64,000 bases of DNA, from positions 1 through 64,000 of the forward strand of contig NZ_AWFD01000005.1 of the NCBI RefSeq assembly GCF_000682735.1. The letters are read 5' to 3'. The notes below the pieces were generated by a model. It worked only from the letters and a program-made list of their open reading frames with translations. It had not been told where the DNA came from and ran no database searches. The translations under genes and the position numbers were made by a program. Positions 17,363 to 24,766 of the stretch are shown piece after piece; the stretch's first letter is position 1; the number at the start of each line of letters is the position of its first letter. The stretch comes from Hyphomonas sp. CY54-11-8. GTDB lineage: Bacteria; Pseudomonadota; Alphaproteobacteria; Caulobacterales; Hyphomonadaceae.

Positions 17363-18258
17363 AGACGATTCCCGGCTGGCGCGACTCTAGGGGGGCCGGG
17401 CCGGACGGGCAACCGTCGCAGGCATTGTCCCCGGGTCTGTATGTTGTCTCCACGCCGATCGGCAACCTGCGGGACATTACGCTCCGCGCGCTGGACGTGC
17501 TGGCCGCAGCCGATGAAGTGCTGGCCGAGGACACACGCGTGGCGGGGAAACTCCTGTCCGCCTATGGGGTTAAGGCTCGCCTCAGCCCCTATCATGACCA
17601 CAATGGGGCGGAACGGAGACCCGAACTCCTGCGCAAGCTGAGCGAAGGCGCACGGATCGCGCTCGTCTCGGATGCGGGCACGCCGCTGGTATCCGATCCC
17701 GGCTGGAAGCTGGCGCATGAAGCGCTGGAAGCCGGCCACCGCGTGTTCCCGGTGCCGGGCGCTTCGGCCATGCTGGCGGGCCTGGTGGCCAGCGGCCTGC
17801 CGAGCGACCGGTTCTGCTTCGCGGGATTTCTGCCGCCAAAACAAGGCGCGCGAAAGCAAAGCCTCGAAAGCCTGAAGGCCGTACCGGCCACGCTGATCTT
17901 CTATGAGAGTGGGCCGCGCCTCGCCGATACGCTGGCGGACATGGCCGCCGTGCTGGGCCCCGGCCGGGCGGGCGCCGTCACGCGCGAACTGACGAAGCTG
18001 TTCGAGGAAACCCGGCGCGGCACGCTGGCTGACCTCGCCGCGCACTATGCCGAAGCCGGCGGCCCGAAAGGCGAGATCGTCGTGCTGACCGGCCCGCCCC
18101 TGGAAGAGGCGGTCACGCCGGAACATCTCGACGCAGCACTCCGCGAAGCCCTCGCCGATCAGCCGACCAAGGCCGCCGCCAATGCCGTGGCCGACGCCCT
18201 CGGCTTGCCGAAGCGGGACGTCTACCAGCGCGCCCTTCAGATCAAGGCCAATGGCTGA
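17311..18258 (+). CDS. rsmI: 16S rRNA (cytidine1402-2'-O)-methyltransferase RsmI
   Basis: A 315-residue tetrapyrrole-methylase-fold enzyme with the RsmI signatures: LYVVSTPIGNLRDITLRAL (from ~43), LAEDTR (~72), SPYHDHN (~92), LVSDAGTPLVSDPG (~117) and FYESGPRLADTL (~197). It 2'-O-methylates C1402 in the ribosomal P site. The first ~42 residues are unconserved, so the true start may be later than ATG 17311, for example 17323. The frame begins inside the 5' end of the divergent lpoA-like gene. Confidence 0.95.
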   Translation: MVAAMSSPETSPEASGAQTIPGWRDSRGAGPDGQPSQALSPGLYVVSTPIGNLRDITLRALDVLAAADEVLAEDTRVAGKLLSAYGVKARLSPYHDHNGAERRPELLRKLSEGARIALVSDAGTPLVSDPGWKLAHEALEAGHRVFPVPGASAMLAGLVASGLPSDRFCFAGFLPPKQGARKQSLESLKAVPATLIFYESGPRLADTLADMAAVLGPGRAGAVTRELTKLFEETRRGTLADLAAHYAEAGGPKGEIVVLTGPPLEEAVTPEHLDAALREALADQPTKAAANAVADALGLPKRDVYQRALQIKANG

Positions 18259-18264
18259 TCCGGC

Positions 18265-18759
18265 TCAACTGAGGAAACGCTCCATCAGTATGCCATTATA
18301 GGTAACCTCATCTACACGCCTGTAATCGCGGGAAATTCCGATCTGGCTGAAACCGAACTTCCGGAACAGGTCCGCCGCGCGCTGATTGCTGTCGAACACG
18401 ACCAGCTCGACCTTTGAAATCCCGCAGCGCGGCGCATGGGCGAGCGCTGCCGATATCAGCCGGCTGCCCGTACCCGCCCCGCGATGCGAGGTGAGAAGGC
18501 CCATGCCCAGAATACCCCGATGGCGGCACTCGGGAATCTCGACAGGGACAATATCGATCCAGCCGACCAGCCGTCCCTCATCCAGTGCACAATACATCGG
18601 CAGGTCATTGTCGATCATATGGTTCGGGAAGGCGCGTTCCGGATCGAAAGGCGGAAGCGTGACGCGGCCGAGATACCGCTTCTCGGCGGCAACCTCCTCC
18701 ACCGCCGCGCGCCAGGGACGGATCAGGTCCTTCCGCATATAGACAATATCGATGCTCAT
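18265..18759 (-). CDS. GNAT-family N-acetyltransferase
   Basis: A 164-residue acyltransferase-like protein. The acetyl-CoA-binding motif A region is LGMGLLTSHRGAGTGSRLI (Q/RxxGxG/A form, ~96-114), followed by an LVVFDSNQRAADLFRKFGF block typical of GNAT motif B. The frame is open up to 19023, but that part is the antisense of the yraN remnant. ATG 18759 has a GGGAGGAGG site. It sits between rsmI and yraN, which are neighbours in many relatives, so it is probably an insertion. The substrate is unknown. Confidence 0.85.
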   Translation of the reverse strand: MSIDIVYMRKDLIRPWRAAVEEVAAEKRYLGRVTLPPFDPERAFPNHMIDNDLPMYCALDEGRLVGWIDIVPVEIPECRHRGILGMGLLTSHRGAGTGSRLISAALAHAPRCGISKVELVVFDSNQRAADLFRKFGFSQIGISRDYRRVDEVTYNGILMERFLS

Positions 18760-18807
18760 GTCCGCCTCCTCCCACAGAGGTGCACCTGCCGGGATCGTAA
18801 CATCTGG

Positions 18808-19228
18808 TTGACAGACGACAACCAGAGCTTCCGATAGGCACCGGGCGAAGGGAGCGAGCAGCCGCTGGCGGAAGCCAGGCGGCAGGCCGCGGAGAAGCGC
18901 TAGGGCGAGCGGCTGGCGGCGCTTTAACTGCAGGCCAAAGGCTACCGCATACCTGAGCGGCGGTTGCGCGCCCATGGGAGAGATCGACCTGATTGCCAAA
19001 CGCGGCAACCTCGTCGCCTTCATTGAAGTGAAATTCCGGGCAGATGTTCAAATTGCCGCAGGTGCCGTCACACCATCCGTCTGGCAGCGTATCGCGCGGG
19101 CGGCAGATTGCTGGCTGGCCCGTCACCCGGCCCATTCAGATTACGGCTGGCATCATGACCTGATCGAGCTCGCGCCCCGGAAACTGCCGCAACATCTACA
19201 GGATGCATCGCGGCCGGGCATGGCATGA
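18808..19228 (+). pseudogene. yraN: yraN (UPF0102) remnant with in-frame stops and a frameshift
   Basis: The 3' part (from ATG 18974) encodes the conserved UPF0102 core GEIDLIAKRGNLVAFIEVK and the complete C-terminus ending RPGMA. The conserved N-terminal helix is still readable just upstream, but in the neighbouring frame: ARRQAAEKR, stop (TAG 18901), GERLAAL, stop (TAA 18925), LQAKGYRIPERRLR, then a one-base shift near 18970. A third stop (TAG 18835) lies near the possible start. An N-terminally truncated product from 18974 is possible, but no ribosome site is seen. It would lack part of the nuclease-like fold. Confidence 0.8.
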
Positions 19229-19371
19229 TGCGAGCCGGAGATTAACCGGGACTGCAGTCACGTTAACAACTCAAAGAAACTCATAGGTAGGCGGATGAGA
19301 TCAACCCGGGTTGTTTCAGACCACTGACAATAGAATTCCTCCAGAAATTAAGGCTTTGCGGCCACCTCCTG

Positions 19372-19386
19372 TTAACCCTCGATCAA
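19372..19386 (+). promoter_or_regulatory. Weak CtrA-like box before the diguanylate cyclase
   Basis: TTAA-N7-TCAA (one mismatch to TTAA-N7-TTAA) lies 60 bases before the diguanylate cyclase ATG, in an otherwise featureless 218-base gap. It is suggestive only. Confidence 0.25.
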
Positions 19387-19446
19387 ACCAAATCCTCTAA
19401 TTACCGACCCGGTTGGAGAGTTGAGTTTTAAGGGAGGCCATCAGTC

Positions 19447-20520
19447 ATGGATGCTGCTATTGCGATGCAAAAAGAGGCTGTGCTAAAATCTGCGCCAGCC
19501 TCTGATCTGAAGCAGGTATTCCGGAACGCACAGCGCGCGTTCGACCTGATCCAGAAGCACCGCACCCCGCCGGATCCCAAGACCTATGCCGTCTGGTATG
19601 CCTATGTGGAGGCCGTTGACCCGCGCGTGATCGAACGGGTGGACAGCGCAGTTGCCGAACATGGCACTCTGACGCCCTTTGACATCAACTCAATTTTCCG
19701 GGAATTGCTGACCGAGGAACCTGCCGCCGTTTCCGCGCGTCATACGATTGGCATGGCCATCGAAAAGGAAATCGATGAAGTCATGAAGATAATCCAGCAG
19801 GGTGTTCAGAACAGCGACGAATTCGGCGCCTCGCTGGACAAGGCCAACAGCGCCCTGCCCAAGGCCGTGTCTGCCGACAATCTGGCCTCGTTGCTATCCA
19901 ACCTGATGGAAGACAATCAGCGCATGGCCCAAACCACGCGTGAGCTGAACCAGGGCCTGATGGAGTCGCAAAAGCAGATCGCAACACTCAACCAGGAGCT
20001 GGAGGAAGTCCAGACCCAGTGTATGCGCGACCCGCTGACCGCGATCGCGAACCGCCGCGCCTTTGACGAGCGGCTTGAGCGCGAAGTCCGCGCCGCTGCC
20101 GAAACCGGGGAAAAGCTGTGCTTTGCCCTCGCCGATATCGACCATTTCAAGGCGGTCAACGACACCTATGGTCACCAGGTCGGCGATGCCGTGCTGCAGC
20201 AGTTCGCTGCTGTCGTGACGCAGAACATCAAAGGACAGGACATGGTCGCCCGCTATGGCGGTGAGGAGTTCGCGATCATCCTTCCGGAAACGGACCTGTT
20301 CTCGGCCTACAACCTGCTCGTGAAGATCAAGTACAACTTCAAGAGCTCTGAAACGCCGATCGACGGCACACTGAAGACGATCAAGGACGTGACCGCCTCC
20401 TTCGGCCTTGTGCGCTTCGAACCCGGCATGACGCCGCGCGACATGATCGAACAGGCCGATCACTTCCTCTACGAGGCCAAGAATGCCGGACGTGACCGCG
20501 TGAAAGCAAAGGGCTTCTAA
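19447..20520 (+). CDS. Diguanylate cyclase (GGDEF), cytosolic
   Basis: A 357-residue protein without membrane segments. It has an N-terminal helical domain (to ~150), a coiled coil (about 150-195; repeated heptads ending in LNQELEEVQTQC) and a GGDEF domain from RDPLTAIANRRAFDERL with the active-site loop RYGGEEF. It should make c-di-GMP from two GTP, with dimerisation through the coiled coil. The inhibitory site normally RxxD five residues before the loop reads KGQD, so product inhibition may be weakened. It is monocistronic, with a strong AGGGAGG site before ATG 19447. Confidence 0.92.
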   Translation: MDAAIAMQKEAVLKSAPASDLKQVFRNAQRAFDLIQKHRTPPDPKTYAVWYAYVEAVDPRVIERVDSAVAEHGTLTPFDINSIFRELLTEEPAAVSARHTIGMAIEKEIDEVMKIIQQGVQNSDEFGASLDKANSALPKAVSADNLASLLSNLMEDNQRMAQTTRELNQGLMESQKQIATLNQELEEVQTQCMRDPLTAIANRRAFDERLEREVRAAAETGEKLCFALADIDHFKAVNDTYGHQVGDAVLQQFAAVVTQNIKGQDMVARYGGEEFAIILPETDLFSAYNLLVKIKYNFKSSETPIDGTLKTIKDVTASFGLVRFEPGMTPRDMIEQADHFLYEAKNAGRDRVKAKGF

Positions 20521-20543
20521 CGCCCCTGCTTCAGGTCTCACCA

Positions 20544-20564
20544 GCGGAATCTACCGGATTCCGC
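20544..20564. terminator. Perfect 8-bp hairpin after the diguanylate cyclase
   Basis: GCGGAATC / GATTCCGC with a five-base loop lies 24 bases after the cyclase stop. No T-tract follows, so it is at best a weak terminator or an mRNA 3'-end stabiliser. Confidence 0.35.
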
Positions 20565-20661
20565 CAGCCTTCCCCCTCCGTCACCCACGTAGTTTCCCTG
20601 ATTGCTGATTCTGCCGTGCTGCGCGGTAATGGTGTGTCTACTCCGGTGGAGGGAGTGCATC

Positions 20662-21810
20662 ATGGATGGCAGCTTTTACTCGGGAGAATTGTCGGCTCAT
20701 ACTCGTGAGGATGGGCGTGAGTGGGACGAATTCTGCGCCGGAGTAGACGAATTTCTGGACCGCGAACTGACCGAAGACCTGCGCGAAGCTGGACGGCGGA
20801 CGACGGGGATGAAATCGGATGCGGAATCGTGCCGGATCTGGCGTGAAAAACTGAACACCCGCGGCTGGTACGCGCCGACCTGGCCGGTGGAACATGGCGG
20901 CGCAGGGTGGAGTGCGGAACAGCGCATCTATTTCGAAAATGCGTGCGCGGCCCGCGATGCGCCAATCCTGATGAATTCCGGGGTGCGGACGATTGGTCCC
21001 CTGATCATCGAAGCTGGCACGCCGGAACAGAAAGCCCGCTACCTGCCGGCCATCCTGAACGGCGAGCATGAATGGTGCCAGGGCTTCTCCGAGCCGCAGG
21101 CAGGATCTGACCTGTCGGCCCTGTCAATGAAAGCGGCGCGCGACGGCGACGATTTCATCCTGACCGGCAGCAAGATCTGGACGAGCTTTGCACAGTACGC
21201 GACACACATGTTCCTGCTGGCCCGCTGCGATCCGGGCGAACATGGCGGCAAAGGCGTCGTCTTCCTGCTGGTGGAGATGGACCGTCCGGGTATTGAAGTT
21301 CGCCCGATCAAGTTCATTGATGGTGAGTACGAAACGAACGAAGTGTTCTTCAACAGCGTACGCACGCCTATGGCGGACCGCATCGGCGAGATCGGCGAAG
21401 GCTGGAAAACGGCCAAGCAGTTGATGTCCATCGCACGCGGCAACAATACGACGACCGGCCTGCTGCGCCGGGCGATGCGCGCCGCGCGGCGGAACGCTGC
21501 GACGGGCGGCGCCCTTTCCGCCTCGCTCCAGATGCACTTTGCCGAACTGGAGATGCGGATCGACACGCTCGAAGCGCTGGATGAGCGGACGTTCAACGGG
21601 GTCGGCACACTGGTGGGCGGACCGGCTTCCTCGCAGCTGAAACTACTGGCGACAGAACTGCACCAGGCGATCACGGAAGCCGCGCTCGAAGCAGCCCCGG
21701 ACAGCGATTTCGCACAGGCCAAATACCTGGCCACCCGCGCCGCGACGATCTATTCCGGCACCAGCGAAGTGCACCGGAACATTCTCGCCAAGGCTATTGG
21801 CTGTCCGTAG
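20662..21810 (+). CDS. Acyl-CoA dehydrogenase family protein
   Basis: A 382-residue flavoprotein of the acyl-CoA dehydrogenase fold. It shows the FAD-binding QGFSEPQAGSDLSAL block (~136-150), the TGSKIWTSFAQ block (~165) and the C-terminal YSGTSEVHRNILAKAIG block, where the catalytic Glu is often placed. It oxidises an acyl-CoA to its enoyl-CoA, probably with ETF as electron acceptor. The substrate is not determinable. ATG 20662 is chosen over 20602 because of a GGAGGGAG site. The 3' end overlaps the convergent secreted protein gene by 17 bases. Confidence 0.9.
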   Translation: MDGSFYSGELSAHTREDGREWDEFCAGVDEFLDRELTEDLREAGRRTTGMKSDAESCRIWREKLNTRGWYAPTWPVEHGGAGWSAEQRIYFENACAARDAPILMNSGVRTIGPLIIEAGTPEQKARYLPAILNGEHEWCQGFSEPQAGSDLSALSMKAARDGDDFILTGSKIWTSFAQYATHMFLLARCDPGEHGGKGVVFLLVEMDRPGIEVRPIKFIDGEYETNEVFFNSVRTPMADRIGEIGEGWKTAKQLMSIARGNNTTTGLLRRAMRAARRNAATGGALSASLQMHFAELEMRIDTLEALDERTFNGVGTLVGGPASSQLKLLATELHQAITEAALEAAPDSDFAQAKYLATRAATIYSGTSEVHRNILAKAIGCP

Positions 21811-23020
21811 CGGGTGCCGGTTCCCAGTTTTCCAGCCACGCAATCGTAGAGATGGGTACCTCCATATCCGCTGTCTCTGCAGACCGCCAACTACCCTGCT
21901 GATAGGCGGCGGCGGTGCGATAGATGAGATTGCAGGCTGCCTTCCTGTCCGACACATGTACCGTGGCACCAAACATTTTTCCGAGGACGGAATAAAATCC
22001 TGAACTTCCACGCGCAGCGGCATAGGCGTCCATGGTGCGGCCCATGGATTCCATCACCTGCGCATCGTCCGCTGTTGCGCTGAACCAGTCTTCTGCGGGG
22101 ACTGGCCCGGCTGACACAAGCGGGTCCAGAGTGTCAGTCGGAACGACGACCGGCTGCGGCAGGGCGTCTTCGACAATTGCCAGCGTTCTGGCATTGAAGT
22201 CACGCCAGCTGTAATTGGTGGATTCCCCCGACTTCAGAATGGCATCCCGGTAGGCCTTCACTTTATCGACCAGCTCGCGGGCCGTGTCCGGATCTTCCTC
22301 GACAATGTCGCGCGCCCAGCTCAGTTGTGAGTTGGCGAGCGATTTGCGAGCGAGGTTTGGCGTACTGCTCAACTGTTCGGTCATCTCGCAGGCGCTGGCC
22401 ATGCGTTCCGCAAACGGCACGGCGACATGTCCGAACCGTCCGTTCCGGGTGAACCAGCTACCGGCAGCTGACACGTCCTGATACTGAACATCTCCACAGG
22501 TTTCTGGACCTTCCTCAGCGGACAGATAGGGGTGGGTCTTCCCGGCGCGCACATGCATATCCAGCAGGGACGAGATCAGGTTTGTGCGCAGATCGCTCTG
22601 TTCCGAATAGGACAAACCCATCTCTACCGGGAAATCGCCCTTCGCCACCGTGTATTTACGGTTGCGATCCGGCAGCGCCCAGAAGGCCTGGCTGTAGCTG
22701 AACGCTTTCTCGATCTCCGGCATGATCGCGTCGGCGCCAGCCTTCGCAGCATTGAGGTCTTGGGCCCTGGTGAGGTGGGCAACCACCGCATAGTGCAGCG
22801 CATAGGGGTTTTCGGGGCACCGGGTCGCCGCACCGTCGAACGCTGGCAAAACGTCTTCGAGACGAGAGCGCCTATAGCGGACATCCTCGACCGCCTGGAG
22901 CAATGACGCGACCAGACCGCCGTCGCAATCCAGGTCGGGCTGACCTTCCGCGCTCGTCGGGGCGGCAATGATCACCGCCATGACAAATCCAAGCGCACCA
23001 GCCTTTACTTTTCGCCACAT
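21794..23020 (-). CDS. Secreted hypothetical protein
   Basis: A 408-residue protein with a clear Sec signal peptide (hydrophobic core GALGFVMAVIIAAPTSA, cleavage near residue 24) and no family I recognise. The mature part is largely helical, with several Cys residues (CDGG, ATRCPEN, GPETCGD, ASACEM) that may pair in the periplasm. ATG 23020 has a GGAGGG site. The frame to 23071 is less supported. It is upstream-adjacent to a TetR gene on the same strand, 69 bases apart. Its stop lies within the end of the convergent acyl-CoA dehydrogenase gene. Confidence 0.75.
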   Translation of the reverse strand: MWRKVKAGALGFVMAVIIAAPTSAEGQPDLDCDGGLVASLLQAVEDVRYRRSRLEDVLPAFDGAATRCPENPYALHYAVVAHLTRAQDLNAAKAGADAIMPEIEKAFSYSQAFWALPDRNRKYTVAKGDFPVEMGLSYSEQSDLRTNLISSLLDMHVRAGKTHPYLSAEEGPETCGDVQYQDVSAAGSWFTRNGRFGHVAVPFAERMASACEMTEQLSSTPNLARKSLANSQLSWARDIVEEDPDTARELVDKVKAYRDAILKSGESTNYSWRDFNARTLAIVEDALPQPVVVPTDTLDPLVSAGPVPAEDWFSATADDAQVMESMGRTMDAYAAARGSSGFYSVLGKMFGATVHVSDRKAACNLIYRTAAAYQQGSWRSAETADMEVPISTIAWLENWEPAPATDSQ

Positions 23021-23089
23021 GAGATCCCTCCGGTTCACCCCCAAGTCGCAAGTTAAAGGCGTTCTGCCCACAACTCCAGAGGGATAGCT

Positions 23090-23749
23090 TCAATCAAATG
23101 GACGGCCTGTCGCGCCGCAGAAGATGAGCTCTGCCCCGCTCATGAAAATGTTTCGGATCGAAACCGTATGCAGGAGATCGGCGATGTCTTCCGGCAAGGC
23201 GTTCGCGTCGACATAGGGCAAGGAGTCTGCCTGCACGGCGCCCGCCGTCAGGTTCACCAGCGCCATCAGCATGCGCATGCCGCTACCGCTTTCCAGATCC
23301 ATATCCCGGTCCATTTTCTCAGCAACAGCCTGGCCGGTGGAGAAAATACGCTGCTTGGTGGAGACCATCGACTCCAGGGCAACATTCCGCTCGATCGTCC
23401 GGGCGAGCTGTGCCCGCAGCATGAGCATCGCGGGGAAGTTGATCATGCTGTCGATAAACGCTTCGCAAAAGGCCCTGCCCGACATGCCGGGCGTCAGCGT
23501 TTCACCCAGCTGCGTAAATGCCCGGATGAAAGCCCGCTCATAAATGGCGAGGAGCATTTCCTCCTTGTTGCCGAAATAGAGAAAGACCGTGCTCTTTGAC
23601 ACGCCGACATTGGCGGCAATCGCTGAAACCGCGAACCTTTCATTCCCCGATTGGAGGAGCAGCGCCTCAGCCGCATCGAGAATCTCTACACGGCGGGTTT
23701 CCTTTTCCCGGTCCGTACGCGCGCGCTGGAAATCTTCGCGGATTGCCAT
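23090..23749 (-). CDS. TetR/AcrR-family regulator (copy 1)
   Basis: A 219-residue TetR-type repressor. The N-terminal HTH (about 20-68) includes ILDAAEALLLQSGNERFAVSAIAANVGVSKSTVFLYFGNKEEML. The C-terminal ligand domain has an FCEAFIDS block shared with the next gene. The first residues MxIREDFxRxRxDRE also match copy 2 closely, so the two are paralogues from a duplication. The likely target is itself, its paralogue or the nearby monooxygenase gene. The ligand is unknown. Confidence 0.9.
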   Translation of the reverse strand: MAIREDFQRARTDREKETRRVEILDAAEALLLQSGNERFAVSAIAANVGVSKSTVFLYFGNKEEMLLAIYERAFIRAFTQLGETLTPGMSGRAFCEAFIDSMINFPAMLMLRAQLARTIERNVALESMVSTKQRIFSTGQAVAEKMDRDMDLESGSGMRMLMALVNLTAGAVQADSLPYVDANALPEDIADLLHTVSIRNIFMSGAELIFCGATGRPFD

Positions 23750-23919
23750 CAGGCACCTCTACCAATTGCCCGGATGGAATGAAGGCCCGCGAAACGCGAA
23801 CGCCTGCCTCGAATCGCATGCATTCCACCCAGAGCAGACGACTCATTCTCTGGGGGCACTTTATAGGCGGAATCGGTGACAGCAACGTCACATCCGCAAC
23901 CAACTGCATTACTTACAGA

Positions 23920-24570
23920 TCACGAATGCCGGATACCGATCATCAGGAGCTCTGCGCCGCTAAGAAACGCATCGCGAAAATCGAATGACCGAACGCCATC
24001 GGTCACATCTTCATCCAGTTTCTCCGTCGCCAGCAGCTTGCCGATGTCGGCCTGGACAGCGCCACACATCAGATTGACGAAGCTCTTCACCAGGCGGCGG
24101 CCCTGCCCCGGCTCCAACTTCAGCAATTCCTCGACCTTGTCCGCCGCCGCCGTCCGGTAGAGATATATCTCCTTTACGGCATCGTGGATGTAATCCTGGT
24201 TGAGGCTTTCTTCCACGACACGCATGATCATCGGGCGCATCAGGCGGAAGCCCGGAAACTCCACAGCAGTGTCGATGAAGGCTTCGCAGAACGCCTTGTC
24301 CGACATGCCTTCATGGACCCGGCTGAGGAAGGTCTCGAAGAAGTTTTTGCCGACGCGTGTATACAGCGTGGTCAATAATTCTTCCCGGTTCCGGAAATGC
24401 AGGAAGATCGTGCTTTGTGACACACCGAGGCGGCTGGCCACATTATTGATGGAGAACCTCTGATTGTGGGTTTCCAATACCAGCGCTTCGGCGACGTCCA
24501 GGATCGCGACCCGGCGGGCGGCGTTCTCCCGGTCGGACCGGGGGCGCATGAAATCTTCTCTGATATTCAT
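23920..24570 (-). CDS. TetR/AcrR-family regulator (copy 2)
   Basis: A 216-residue TetR-type regulator paralogous to the gene 170 bases downstream. It has the same opening (MNIREDFMRPRSDREN), an HTH with GVSQSTIFLHFRNREELL, and the shared AFCEAFIDT and GAVQAD blocks in the ligand domain. It lies between copy 1 and the Baeyer-Villiger monooxygenase gene, all on the minus strand. A terminator separates it from the monooxygenase. A short palindrome AGATTGAATCT (24582-24592) lies 12 bases before its ATG and may be its operator. Confidence 0.9.
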   Translation of the reverse strand: MNIREDFMRPRSDRENAARRVAILDVAEALVLETHNQRFSINNVASRLGVSQSTIFLHFRNREELLTTLYTRVGKNFFETFLSRVHEGMSDKAFCEAFIDTAVEFPGFRLMRPMIMRVVEESLNQDYIHDAVKEIYLYRTAAADKVEELLKLEPGQGRRLVKSFVNLMCGAVQADIGKLLATEKLDEDVTDGVRSFDFRDAFLSGAELLMIGIRHS

Positions 24571-24581
24571 CTCACCCCTTT

Positions 24582-24592
24582 AGATTGAATCT
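24582..24592. promoter_or_regulatory. Short palindrome before TetR copy 2
   Basis: AGATT-G-AATCT is a perfect 5-1-5 palindrome, 12 bases upstream of the TetR copy 2 start. It is short for a TetR operator and could be chance in this AT-richer gap. Confidence 0.25.
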
Positions 24593-24711
24593 CAAGAATT
24601 GAAAAGCCTGTAAGTAACCGTTAGTCATTTATGAAAGTGGCGCAAGACCCGGCGCGCACCTGATCTGCAACAGCCGTAACAGTCCTCGATCCGGAATGAC
24701 GTTTCGCCCAT

Positions 24712-24751
24712 AAAAAAAGCCCCTCCTGTGGGTTGCAGGAGAGGCTCTTTG
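24712..24751 (-). terminator. Rho-independent terminator after the monooxygenase gene
   Basis: On the minus strand a stem AGCCTCTCCTG / CAGGAGGGGCT is followed by seven T residues, 16 bases after the monooxygenase stop. Confidence 0.85.
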
Positions 24752-24766
24752 TTTGCACGCCGCTAA

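Noticed and set aside
18760-19023. N-terminal extension of the GNAT gene into the yraN remnant
   Set aside because: ATG 18759 has a strong ribosome site and the GNAT fold begins there; the extension only mirrors yraN.
23828-23854. Inverted repeat CCCAGAG-N13-CTCTGGG between the TetR genes
   Set aside because: The arms are short, the spacer long and it is far from either start; it could be chance.
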